Below, in pieces: positions 1 to 6,619 of a stretch of DNA of 22,410 bases. The notes beneath the pieces were generated by a model. That model saw only the letters and a program-made list of their open reading frames with translations, was not told the origin of the DNA and did not search any database. The DNA is taken from assembly GCA_934661735.1 (NCBI GenBank), contig CAKUJN010000033.1, positions 1 through 22,410 on the forward strand. Direction: 5' to 3'. The DNA is from an uncultured Oscillospiraceae bacterium. Lineage in GTDB: Bacteria; Bacillota; Clostridia; Oscillospirales; Oscillospiraceae. Each line of letters starts with the position of its first letter. Position 1 is the stretch's first letter. Position numbers and translations under genes: made by a program.

Positions 1-2
1 AG

Positions 3-1409
3 TTTACACTGATTGCCGTGCTGCTGCTCATCTGCATGCTCATTACGGGCATTTCGTTCTGGTTTCTGATGCGCCGGTCGGTGCGTGCGGAAAATGAGCA
101 GACGCTCTGCCGCGACGCGGCGGCGGTTGCAAATTTTGCCCGCGCCTATGACACGGCGGGCGATTTGCAGGACAACTGGGATTTTTTGATGAGTCTTTCG
201 CTCATCTCCAGAATCGGCAACGCCGAGGCGCTCATCTGCGACGAGGAGGGAAAAGTGATTCTCTGCTCGTGCGAGCAGTTCATCTGCGAGCACATCGATC
301 AGATCGTGGACGACAGCTTTCGCGGGGAGATCCGCGAAAACGGAACCGCGTTCCGCTCCGGTGTGCTTGAGGGCATCTATACCGAGAAGAAGTTCGTCGC
401 CGGCGCGCCGATTGTCTCTGACGTTGCGGACGAGCTGATCGGCTATGTGGTCGTCTCCGCGCCCATGACGCAGGTGACGGGCTTTATGTCGCACAGCGCG
501 GTGCTGTTCATCTACTGCGCAATCGTGGTGCTTGTGCTGGCGCTGGTGGCGACGACGTTCCTCTCCCGCAGCCAGGTGCAGCCGCTGCACCGCGTGGCGG
601 AGGCCGCGCGCCGGTTCGGACACGGCGACATGAGCACGCGCGTGCAGGTCACGAAGCGCGATACCGAGGAAATTGCCGATCTGGCGCAGGCGTTCAATTC
701 GATGGCGGACTATCTGGAAAAGGCCGAGCAGCGCCGTCAGGACTTTATCGCAAATGTGTCGCATGAGCTGAAAACGCCGATGACGACCATCGGCGGCTAT
801 ATCGACGGGATGCTGGATGGCACCATTCCGCCGGAAAAATACCGGCACTACATGCAGACCGTCTCCAGCGAGGTGCGCAGGCTTTCACGGCTGGTGCGCA
901 ACATGCTGGACATCTCCAGACTTCAGGCACAGGGCGTGGACGAGACGCGCAAGATACGCTTTGATGTCGGCGAGGTCATGAGCGACGTGCTGATTGCCTT
1001 TGAGCAGAAGATCAACGCCAAAAACCTGCAGGTCAGCGTCGACCTGCCCGAAAAGACGGTCTGGACGCGCGCCGAGCGCGATTCGATCACGCAGGTCATC
1101 TACAATCTGGTGGACAATGCCATCAAGTTCTGCCCCGAGGGCGGGCTTCTGACGCTGCGTCTGACCATTGAGGGCGGAAAGGCCATTGTCATGGTCAGCA
1201 ACACCGGACCGACCATCCCGCCGGATGAGCTGCCGCTGCTGTTTGACCGCTTCCACAAGGCCGATAAGAGCCGCTCAGCCGACCGCGAGGGGTGGGGGCT
1301 GGGCCTGTATATCGCGAAAACCATTGTCGGTGCGCACGGTGAAGATATCCGCGCCGAAAGCCGCGACGGTGTGACGACGTTCAGCTTTACGCTCCCCGTC
1401 GTCCGCTGA
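3..1409 (+). CDS. Sensor histidine kinase with HAMP domain (5' truncated by window edge)
   Basis: Membrane sensor kinase of a two-component system; it should phosphorylate a response regulator encoded upstream, outside the window. The reading frame stays open to the window edge with hydrophobic residues, so the first membrane helix and true start are cut off. In order: end of TM1 (about nt 3-75), an extracytoplasmic sensor region of about 130 residues, TM2 (about nt 495-560), HAMP (to about nt 720), HisKA with phospho-acceptor His in SHELKTP (codon 762-764), then HATPase_c with N box NLVDNAIKF, F box LLFDRFHKADKSR and G box GWGLGLYIAK. The Trp in GWGLGL replaces the commoner Ser or Thr. The next gene, an HtrA protease, suggests an envelope or secretion stress role by analogy with CssRS-htrA of Bacillus; that is inference. 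Kinase identity is certain, the stimulus is not. Confidence 0.93.
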   Translation, partial: FTLIAVLLLICMLITGISFWFLMRRSVRAENEQTLCRDAAAVANFARAYDTAGDLQDNWDFLMSLSLISRIGNAEALICDEEGKVILCSCEQFICEHIDQIVDDSFRGEIRENGTAFRSGVLEGIYTEKKFVAGAPIVSDVADELIGYVVVSAPMTQVTGFMSHSAVLFIYCAIVVLVLALVATTFLSRSQVQPLHRVAEAARRFGHGDMSTRVQVTKRDTEEIADLAQAFNSMADYLEKAEQRRQDFIANVSHELKTPMTTIGGYIDGMLDGTIPPEKYRHYMQTVSSEVRRLSRLVRNMLDISRLQAQGVDETRKIRFDVGEVMSDVLIAFEQKINAKNLQVSVDLPEKTVWTRAERDSITQVIYNLVDNAIKFCPEGGLLTLRLTIEGGKAIVMVSNTGPTIPPDELPLLFDRFHKADKSRSADREGWGLGLYIAKTIVGAHGEDIRAESRDGVTTFSFTLPVVR

Positions 1410-1433
1410 GACGGAAAAAGCTTCCGCAAAGGA

Positions 1434-1450
1434 TTTACAAAACGTTCAAC
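1434..1450 (+). promoter_or_regulatory. Possible response-regulator half-site pair upstream of htrA
   Basis: TTTACA (1434-1439), five bases, then TTCAAC (1445-1450): two loosely similar hexamers 11 bp apart in the 103-bp gap between the kinase and htrA. The 11-bp period is typical of OmpR-family operators, but the half-sites match each other poorly. A short GC hairpin (1453-1457 with 1465-1469) and TAAAAT (1471-1476) follow. No well-spaced sigma-A promoter could be assigned, so htrA may be co-transcribed with the kinase. Confidence 0.2.
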
Positions 1451-1512
1451 ATCCCGCGCGGAAAGCGGGGTAAAATCTCAATGAGAAATGCAATCAGTTA
1501 GAAGGTGTCTTT

Positions 1513-2862
1513 ATGAGCTATCAGGAAAATGACCGTTCCGGCTTCAATGAGGACAATTCCATACAGGATCACGCGTGGCAGTATTCCTCCGGCTACCGCC
1601 GCCCGAGCACGCCGATGCGCGGGCCGAAGCGCTCAAAGCTGAGCGGGTGCCTGATCACACTGCTGGTGCTGCTGGTGCTGGCCGGCGCGGCCTATGGCGT
1701 GGTGCGCACGCTGCGCAGCATGGATATCTCCCTGAACCGCGACAGAAGCGGCGTATCCATTGCCGTAACGCCCAAACAGAGCGAGGAAACGCCCGCGGCT
1801 GCGGCGCAGCCGTCCGAGCAGACGCCGCAGGCGTCGGACGAACAGGCTCCGGCCGAAACACCGGCACAGAGCACGCCGGACAATCAGACGCAGCTGGTGC
1901 TGCAGGACGGCCGGACGGGCGCGGAGAACTATGAGTCCTCCGCCGACGGTGCGCTGAGCCTTCAGGCGATCTACGCAAAGATGATCCCCAGCGTCGTGTC
2001 CATCTCCAGCACGCTTTCCAATGGAACCGCCACCGGCACGGGCATCATCATGACCGGCGACGGCTATGTCATCACAAATCACCACGTCATCAGCGGCGCG
2101 CAGAGCATCAGCGTTCTGACCTCCGGCGACAAGATGTATCCGGCCTCGCTGGTCGGGAGCGACGAGGCGAGCGATCTGGCTGTGCTCAAGGTGGACGCCG
2201 ACGATCTGACGGCTGCGGAGTTCGGCGATTCGGACGCGCTGCGCGTGGGCGATATGGTTGTGGCCATCGGTGATCCGCTGGGTGTGCAGCTGCGTGGAAC
2301 CATGACCGACGGCATCATCTCGGCCATCAACCGTGACCTGACGGTCAACGACCGCAAAATGACGCTGCTCCAGACGAATGCCGCGCTGAACAACGGCAAC
2401 TCCGGCGGCCCGCTGATCAACTGCTATGGGCAGGTCATCGGCATCAATACGATGAAAATGAGCTCATATTATAACGGCGCGGCGGTTGAGGGACTGGGCT
2501 TTGCAATCCCGATTTCCGTGGCGAAGCCGATCATTGACGAGCTGATTGAAAACGGCTATGTGGCCGGCCGGCCGGCCATCGGCATTACTGGCGAGGCGCT
2601 TCCCACCGCGCTGCGCGCGTATTACCGTCTGCCGAACGGCATCTACCTGACGTACGTCAACCCGAACAGCGACGCGGCGGTAAAGGGCCTTCAGGAGGGC
2701 GATATCATCACCGCGATCAACGACACGACGGTCAGCACGATTGACGAGCTGAACACCGTCAAGAATGATTTCTCTGCCGGCGACACCGTGACGCTGACCG
2801 TCTACCGCGGCGGGCACTACTACGCGGTGGACGTGATTCTGATGGACCAGGCACTGCAATAG
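1513..2862 (+). CDS. HtrA/DegP-like S1C serine protease, membrane anchored, one PDZ domain
   Basis: Surface quality-control protease that degrades misfolded exported proteins; the 449-aa protein fits Gram-positive HtrA. A cytoplasmic N-terminus of about 45 residues precedes one TM helix (about 46-64), then a Ser/Thr/Pro/Gln/Ala-rich extracytoplasmic linker (about 85-130). The trypsin-like domain (about 150-340) carries the full triad: His191 in TNHHV, Asp221 in SDLAVLKV and Ser297 in GNSGGPL. One PDZ domain covers about 355-445, including the conserved GLQEGDIITAIND stretch. The ATG is supported by SD GAAGGTG at 1501-1507. The gene lies 103 bp after the sensor kinase on the same strand and ends in a strong terminator, so kinase and protease probably form one stress-response unit. 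Exact orthology among HtrA, HtrB and YyxA types cannot be decided here. Confidence 0.96.
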   Translation: MSYQENDRSGFNEDNSIQDHAWQYSSGYRRPSTPMRGPKRSKLSGCLITLLVLLVLAGAAYGVVRTLRSMDISLNRDRSGVSIAVTPKQSEETPAAAAQPSEQTPQASDEQAPAETPAQSTPDNQTQLVLQDGRTGAENYESSADGALSLQAIYAKMIPSVVSISSTLSNGTATGTGIIMTGDGYVITNHHVISGAQSISVLTSGDKMYPASLVGSDEASDLAVLKVDADDLTAAEFGDSDALRVGDMVVAIGDPLGVQLRGTMTDGIISAINRDLTVNDRKMTLLQTNAALNNGNSGGPLINCYGQVIGINTMKMSSYYNGAAVEGLGFAIPISVAKPIIDELIENGYVAGRPAIGITGEALPTALRAYYRLPNGIYLTYVNPNSDAAVKGLQEGDIITAINDTTVSTIDELNTVKNDFSAGDTVTLTVYRGGHYYAVDVILMDQALQ

Positions 2863-2875
2863 CAGAATAAAAAAA

Positions 2876-2897
2876 CCGCCCCGCAGGGCGGTTTTTT
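2876..2897 (+). terminator. Rho-independent terminator after htrA
   Basis: CCGCCC (2876-2881), loop CGCA, GGGCGG (2886-2891), then six T. Seven A precede the stem, so it could also stop transcription arriving on the minus strand. It lies 13 bp after the htrA stop. Confidence 0.93.
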
Positions 2898-2967
2898 ATT
2901 TCCTCCGGCGGGCACCGGAGGTGACATGACCGCACCGGAGCATGAGGCGGCTTTGTCGGGCCGCTTA

Positions 2968-3300
2968 TCCGCTTTCACCGGAGGTGCCGTTGATGCGGCG
3001 AGGGCGCAGCCGTGCCTTCGGCGACCCACTTTTTCTGTCTTGCCAGAAAAAGTGGGCAAAAAGAGGCGCTGGAAACGGATCGGATTGTACCGCAAGCCAC
3101 AGAACGAGCCCGTAGAAGAACGCTGCGGCCAGCACACGGAAGTCTTTCTGCAAAGCTGAACTACAGCGCCGCCTGCGTGGAGACAACGCTCCCATCGGGA
3201 GCAGTTGCCGCGCAAGGAGGTAGCAAAACACGCTGCCGTGGAAATGGCAGGCCATCTACGGATGCGCCGGTGGTGCAGAATATTTACGTTCTATTGTAAA
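2968..3300 (+). repeat. Repeat copy A: hairpin head (H0-H3) with type-I tail
   Basis: First full copy of the intergenic family. H0: TCCG (2968-2971) with CGGA (2979-2982). H1: TGCGGC (2994-2999) with GGCGCA (3003-3008), one G-G mismatch. H2: GCC-TTC-GGC (3014-3022). H3: CCCACTTTTTCTG (3025-3037), loop TCTTGC, CAGAAAAAGTGGG (3044-3056). The type-I tail then runs to 3300 and aligns with copy B (19400 end) with about 25 differences in some 230 positions by hand count. A palindrome follows at once. Short open frames cross it on both strands but none has a convincing start or family. Confidence 0.85.
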
Positions 3301-3304
3301 TCTT

Positions 3305-3412
3305 TGTAGGGGCCGATGCCTACATCGGCCCGTTTGGGAACCGATGAATTCGCTACAAATTTCCGTTAAAATGGTACATACTGCGCGGGCCGATGTGGGC
3401 ATCGGCCCTACA
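3305..3412 (+). mobile_element. MITE-like 108-bp unit with palindromic terminal inverted repeats
   Basis: The left end (3305-3331, TGTAGGGGCCGATG...) and right end (3387-3412, ending CATCGGCCCTACA) are imperfect inverted repeats of each other, and each is itself a palindrome with a GGCCGATG/CATCGGCC stem. The AT-richer core (3332-3386) is non-coding. A second copy lies inverted at 22254-22346. There is no transposase, so movement would need a trans-acting enzyme. Confidence 0.7.
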
Positions 3413-3430
3413 AACGTGTGTGAGAATCAA

Positions 3431-3459
3431 TAGGGCGGACGACTCTGTCCGCCCCTACA
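3431..3459 (-). repeat. TGTAGGGGCGGAC-type palindrome (minus orientation)
   Basis: GGGCGGAC (3433-3440), six-base spacer, GTCCGCCC (3447-3454), then CTACA, which reads TGTAG on the minus strand. Same class as the palindromes at 19039, 19409, 19720 and 22205. Confidence 0.75.
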
Positions 3460-3473
3460 GGGTGCGGCGCAAA

Positions 3474-3501
3474 AAAATCACCGCCGGAGGGCGGTGATTT
3501 T
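3474..3501 (-). terminator. Terminator after rqcP
   Basis: On the minus strand a 9-bp stem (ATCACCGCC at 3477-3485 paired with GGCGGTGAT at 3490-3498) directly follows the rqcP stop and is followed by a T-run (3471-3477 read in reverse). It closes the long recJ-to-rqcP gene train. Confidence 0.88.
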
Positions 3502-3741
3502 TCAGACCTCGCGGTACATGGCCGCTGCGTCGTCCTTGCGCACGTTGTCCGCGACCTGAAGGACCTCGACGGCAACGGTGCGCTGGCCGAACTGAATTTC
3601 GATCCGGTCGCCGACCTTTACATCGTACGATGCCTTGGCCGGCCGGCCGTTGACCGTCACGCGCGTGTTGTCGCACGCCTCGTTGGCGACGGTCCGGCGT
3701 TTGATCAGGCGCGAGACCTTGAGATATTTGTCCAGACGCAT
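3502..3741 (-). CDS. rqcP: RqcP, S4-domain ribosome-associated quality-control factor (YabO family)
   Basis: Small 79-aa basic S4 RNA-binding protein. The family (B. subtilis YabO, related to Hsp15) binds obstructed 50S subunits carrying peptidyl-tRNA and helps RqcH add alanine tails to stalled chains. The S4 signature is clear: MRLDKYLKVSRLIKRRT at the N-terminus, then VTVNGRPAKASYDVKVGDRIEI. The ATG is supported by AAGGAGC about 7 bp upstream. It is the last gene of the train, separated from HU by a terminator, so its expression may depend partly on read-through or on a local promoter I could not identify. In Bacillus this gene follows yabN, and here it follows mazG and HU, which supports the assignment. 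Confidence 0.93.
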   Translation of the reverse strand: MRLDKYLKVSRLIKRRTVANEACDNTRVTVNGRPAKASYDVKVGDRIEIQFGQRTVAVEVLQVADNVRKDDAAAMYREV

Positions 3742-3771
3742 ATGTCTGCTCCTTTCTGAACGGGCGATGAA

Positions 3772-3800
3772 AAATTCCGGCGGGTTTTCCGCCGGAATTT
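3772..3800 (-). terminator. Terminator between HU and rqcP
   Basis: Inverted repeat AAATTCCGGCGG (3772-3783) with CCGCCGGAATTT (3789-3800), loop of five. Read on the minus strand the stem ends in a run of T, 15 bp after the HU stop. It should stop most HU transcripts and may set a high-HU, low-RqcP ratio. Confidence 0.85.
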
Positions 3801-3815
3801 GCTGTGTCGACCTGC

Positions 3816-4091
3816 TTACTTTGCGACCTTGTCCTTCAGCGCCTTGCCGGCCTTGAAAACGGGAACGGTAGCGGCGGGAATTTCGATGGCTTCCTTCGTC
3901 TTGGGGTTGCGGCCCATGCGAGCCTCGCGGGTCTTGGTCTCAAAGCCGCCAAAGCCGACCAGCTGGACCTTGTCGCCGGCGCACAGCGCGTCGGTGATGG
4001 TGTCGACGGTGGCGTTGATAGCCTTTTCCGCGTCCTTCTTGGAGATGCCGCACTTCTTGGCGACTTCGGAGATGAGTTCAGTCTTGTTCAT
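3816..4091 (-). CDS. hup: HU-type DNA-binding protein
   Basis: Histone-like nucleoid protein, 91 aa, acting as a dimer that bends and compacts DNA. It begins MNKTELISEVAKKCGISKKD and carries the family signature GFGGFETKTREARMGRNPKT (about residues 47-66) with the intercalating-Pro arm around NPKTKEAIEIPAA. The ATG at 4091 has SD-like AGAGGAA 6 bp upstream; longer versions of the frame would overlap mazG and are not credible. It lies 49 bp after mazG. Having an HU gene between mazG and rqcP is a variation on the Bacillus yabN-yabO order. A terminator follows, so HU is probably a distal but strongly expressed member of the train. Confidence 0.97.
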   Translation of the reverse strand: MNKTELISEVAKKCGISKKDAEKAINATVDTITDALCAGDKVQLVGFGGFETKTREARMGRNPKTKEAIEIPAATVPVFKAGKALKDKVAK

Positions 4092-4126
4092 AATTGTTCC
4101 TCTTTCCATGTAATAAAATAGAATTT

Positions 4127-4143
4127 TGATGCCCGCGGCATCA
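4127..4143 (-). promoter_or_regulatory. Small hairpin at the mazG stop, before HU
   Basis: TGATGCC and GGCATCA flank a 3-base loop and begin with the mazG stop codon itself. On the minus strand it is followed by A/T-rich sequence without a clean T-run, so it may be a weak attenuator or an RNA-processing site rather than a terminator. Confidence 0.4.
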
Positions 4144-4914
4144 GAGCGAGTCGTCCGCCGTGTCGTTCCACAGCGGTGAAAGCGCCTCGCGCGGCTGCTC
4201 GGCAAGCGGGTGGCCGGACTGGGCCGACGACTGCTCAAGCTGTGAAAAACGACCGATAAACCGCTCACACGCGTCGTGCAGCGCCTGCTCCGGATCGATT
4301 TGCAGGATGGCGGCGATATGCACCGCGGCAAGCAGAAGCTCGCCCAGCGCCTGCTGCGCATCCGCGCCGCACGCGGCGGTACGGCGCAGGGAGGCAGATT
4401 CCCTGTCTAGTTTGTCCAGAGAATCCGAAAGGGATTCCCTGTCTGCGCCGGAACCGGCAGCTTTTTTCAGGATTTTTTCGCAGCGCCAGAGCGCGGGCAG
4501 CGAACGCGCCACGCCGTTGAGCGTGTCGGTATCAGTCTGCTGACCCTTTTCCAGACGCTTCAGCTCGTCCCAGTCGGGCGCGCTGTCGTTCCCGAAAAGC
4601 CTCGGGTGCCGGAAAACAAGCTTTTTACAGACGCCGTCGCACACATCGTCCAAGGTGAAGCGGCCGGCCTCGCGCTCGATGTCTGTGTGGAACAGCACCT
4701 GCAATAATACGTCGCCCAGTTCCTCGCACATGCGTCCGGCGTCGTCCGTATCAAAGCCCTCGCAGGCCTCGTACGCCTCCTCCAGAAAATTGCGGCGGAT
4801 GGACAGGTGCGTCTGCGCCCCGTCCCATGGGCAGCCGCCCGGTGCGCGCAGAAGCGTGACCAGACGAACAAGATCCTCAAAGCTGTAGCGGTCTTTACTA
4901 GTAAAATTTATCAT
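4141..4914 (-). CDS. mazG: MazG-type nucleoside triphosphate pyrophosphohydrolase
   Basis: Hydrolyses (d)NTPs to NMP and PPi; in E. coli MazG lowers (p)ppGpp-related stress and cleans damaged nucleotides. It is 257 aa, the length of a two-domain MazG without the tetrapyrrole-methylase domain that precedes MazG in Bacillus YabN. The first domain has GCPWD (27-31), the EExxE metal site (Glu45, Glu46, Glu49) and EExGD (Glu64-Asp68). In the second domain, around 165-195, the equivalent acidic motifs are replaced (RESAS, QQALGE), although flanks such as SLPALWR and IDPEQAL remain. A 12-residue tandem (DRES repeated with a 36-bp period in the DNA) lies in that stretch. The ATG at 4914 lies 28 bp after the flippase stop with only a weak GA-rich SD. 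Confidence 0.93.
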   Translation of the reverse strand: MINFTSKDRYSFEDLVRLVTLLRAPGGCPWDGAQTHLSIRRNFLEEAYEACEGFDTDDAGRMCEELGDVLLQVLFHTDIEREAGRFTLDDVCDGVCKKLVFRHPRLFGNDSAPDWDELKRLEKGQQTDTDTLNGVARSLPALWRCEKILKKAAGSGADRESLSDSLDKLDRESASLRRTAACGADAQQALGELLLAAVHIAAILQIDPEQALHDACERFIGRFSQLEQSSAQSGHPLAEQPREALSPLWNDTADDSL

Positions 4915-4942
4915 AATCCGCTCTCTTTCGCAAGTGGGGAAC

Positions 4943-6619
4943 TCAAGAATTTTCCCGAATTCGCAAGATTTTTGCGATTTTTTCGCCCTTTGGCAGCAGC
5001 AGGCAGTCCTCATACCGCACACAGCGCAGCGCCAGCGCCAGAACCACATAGCTCACAACCGCAAACGCCAGTGCGATCAGGCAAGAAAGCCGCGCGGAGG
5101 CGATGACCTTTGACACCAGCCCGTGTACCAGATACGTCGCCGCACCCATCAGGACGGAGGCCAGAAGCGGCCGCGCCAGATTCGGCAGAACCCGCGGCTT
5201 TTCTGCGAGGCAGCGGCGGAGTGCCAGCACATCCAGCAGCGTGATGACGATATAGCAGACCAGCGTGCCGATGGCTGCGCCTGTGATGTTCAGCTCGGGA
5301 ACGGCGACCAGCACATAGTTGACTGCGATCTTGACCAGTCCGCCGATGAGCATGTTGATGACCGGTGTGGTGACGTTTCCGTGCGCCTGCAAAATAGCGT
5401 TAAAGAGCAGGACGGTGCTGTTGAAGATCACCGTTGCGCCAAGCACCGTCAGAACCGGCGTGGCCATGGCAAGGCTGCTCTCGCCGTAGGCAGTCAGCAG
5501 GCGGACAATCGGGCCGGCCAGCACGAACAGGCCCGCCGCGCACGGCATGGCGATCAGCGCCATGGTGCGGATGGCCGATTCCTCGGTGGCGCGCGCCTCG
5601 GTTGTGTTGCCAAGCGTCAGGGCCGCGGTGATGGCCGGTATGGAGGAGATTGTGATCGGCGTGATGAGCGAGCAGGGCAGGGCGAAAATCGTCTGACAGT
5701 AGCCGTAGACGCCCTTGGCCGTATCGGCGGCCTTTGCCGTCCACGCCAGCGCGCCGGTGAGGCGGCGCATGTAGATCATGGTGTCGAACAGGTTGATGAT
5801 CTGAAGCCCCGCCGAGCCGAGCGTAATGGGGATGGCGATGGCAAGCAGAAGTTTGATTGTCCGGCGGGTGGTGAGCGCCTCGCCCAGCGAGGTGTCCAGT
5901 GCCCGGCCGGCACGGCGGAAGCGGCTGTGCAGATAGACGGCGGAGACAAGACAGCCCGCCGTTACGCCCAGAATGCCCGCGCCCGCGCCAAGTGTGATGT
6001 CGCCGTAACGCAGCGCGCTTTCGCCCGCGGCAAGTGTGATATGCTGCTCGCGGACGGCCGCCTCGCCGGTCAGCTTCATGACCAGCCACGCCGCGCCGAG
6101 GCCGACCGTCAGGCGCAGAAGCGCCTCAATGATCTGGCTGACGGTGGTGGGGGTCATGTTGCTCTGCCCCTGGAAGAAGCCGCGATAGGCCGAGATCATG
6201 CAGATCAGCAGCACGCACGGCGAAAGCGCCGCAATGGCCGCCCAGGAGTTTTCATTGGTCGTGACCATGACCGAAAGCGGACGGCACAGCAGCAGCATGC
6301 CGAGGCTTCCGGCGATGCCGATGATGAGAAAGACGAGGCGGGAGCTGGTATAGATTTTGCGGATCTGTGCGTGATTGCCCAGCGCCTGCGCCTGTGAGAT
6401 CATGCGGCTCATCGCCACGGGCAGGCCCGTGGTGGAGATCATCAGAAGGACGTTGTACACGTCATAGGCGGTGTTGAAATAGCCGAAGCCCGCCTCGGTA
6501 ATGATCATTTGCAGCGGCGTTTTGAACAGGAAGCCCATCAGCTTGACCAGAATCGTGCCGAGGGTTAGAATGGCCGCGCCCTGCAAAAACGACTGCTTTT
6601 TTACGGGATTTTCGCTCAT
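4943..6619 (-). CDS. SpoVB/MurJ-like MOP-superfamily flippase (YabM-type)
   Basis: Polytopic membrane protein, 558 aa, of the polysaccharide-export/lipid II flippase family (MVF/MATE-like). Members move undecaprenyl-linked cell-wall or spore-cortex precursors across the membrane. The N-terminus (SFLQGAAILTLGTILVKLMGFLFK) is typical of SpoVB/YabM, followed by the family-like FGYFNTAYDVYNVLLMIST..GLPVAMSRM region and about 14 hydrophobic helices. The start overlaps the stop of the upstream deaminase gene by 4 bp (ATGA, 6616-6619), implying translational coupling. Lying directly before mazG, it reproduces the yabM-yabN order of Bacillus. It cannot be decided from the sequence whether it is the essential MurJ, a SpoVB spore-cortex flippase or a capsule/teichoic acid exporter. 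Confidence 0.93.
   Translation of the reverse strand: MSENPVKKQSFLQGAAILTLGTILVKLMGFLFKTPLQMIITEAGFGYFNTAYDVYNVLLMISTTGLPVAMSRMISQAQALGNHAQIRKIYTSSRLVFLIIGIAGSLGMLLLCRPLSVMVTTNENSWAAIAALSPCVLLICMISAYRGFFQGQSNMTPTTVSQIIEALLRLTVGLGAAWLVMKLTGEAAVREQHITLAAGESALRYGDITLGAGAGILGVTAGCLVSAVYLHSRFRRAGRALDTSLGEALTTRRTIKLLLAIAIPITLGSAGLQIINLFDTMIYMRRLTGALAWTAKAADTAKGVYGYCQTIFALPCSLITPITISSIPAITAALTLGNTTEARATEESAIRTMALIAMPCAAGLFVLAGPIVRLLTAYGESSLAMATPVLTVLGATVIFNSTVLLFNAILQAHGNVTTPVINMLIGGLVKIAVNYVLVAVPELNITGAAIGTLVCYIVITLLDVLALRRCLAEKPRVLPNLARPLLASVLMGAATYLVHGLVSKVIASARLSCLIALAFAVVSYVVLALALRCVRYEDCLLLPKGEKIAKILRIRENS

Noticed and set aside
1445-1476. TTCAAC and TAAAAT as an htrA promoter
   Set aside because: The spacer is 20 bp and both boxes are weak; not supportable as a sigma-A promoter.
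2926-3299. Small open frames through repeat copy A (and the equivalent frames in B, C and D) as genes
   Set aside because: Several frames on both strands stay open through the same conserved DNA, none has a proper ribosome binding site, and differences between copies preserve hairpin pairing rather than a reading frame.
2900-3500. Insertion sequence
   Set aside because: No transposase frame or long classical terminal repeats; only short non-coding modules, so called a repeat or MITE-like unit instead.
4127-4143. Terminator between mazG and HU
   Set aside because: Only a 7-bp stem and no continuous T-run; kept as a small hairpin of unknown role.
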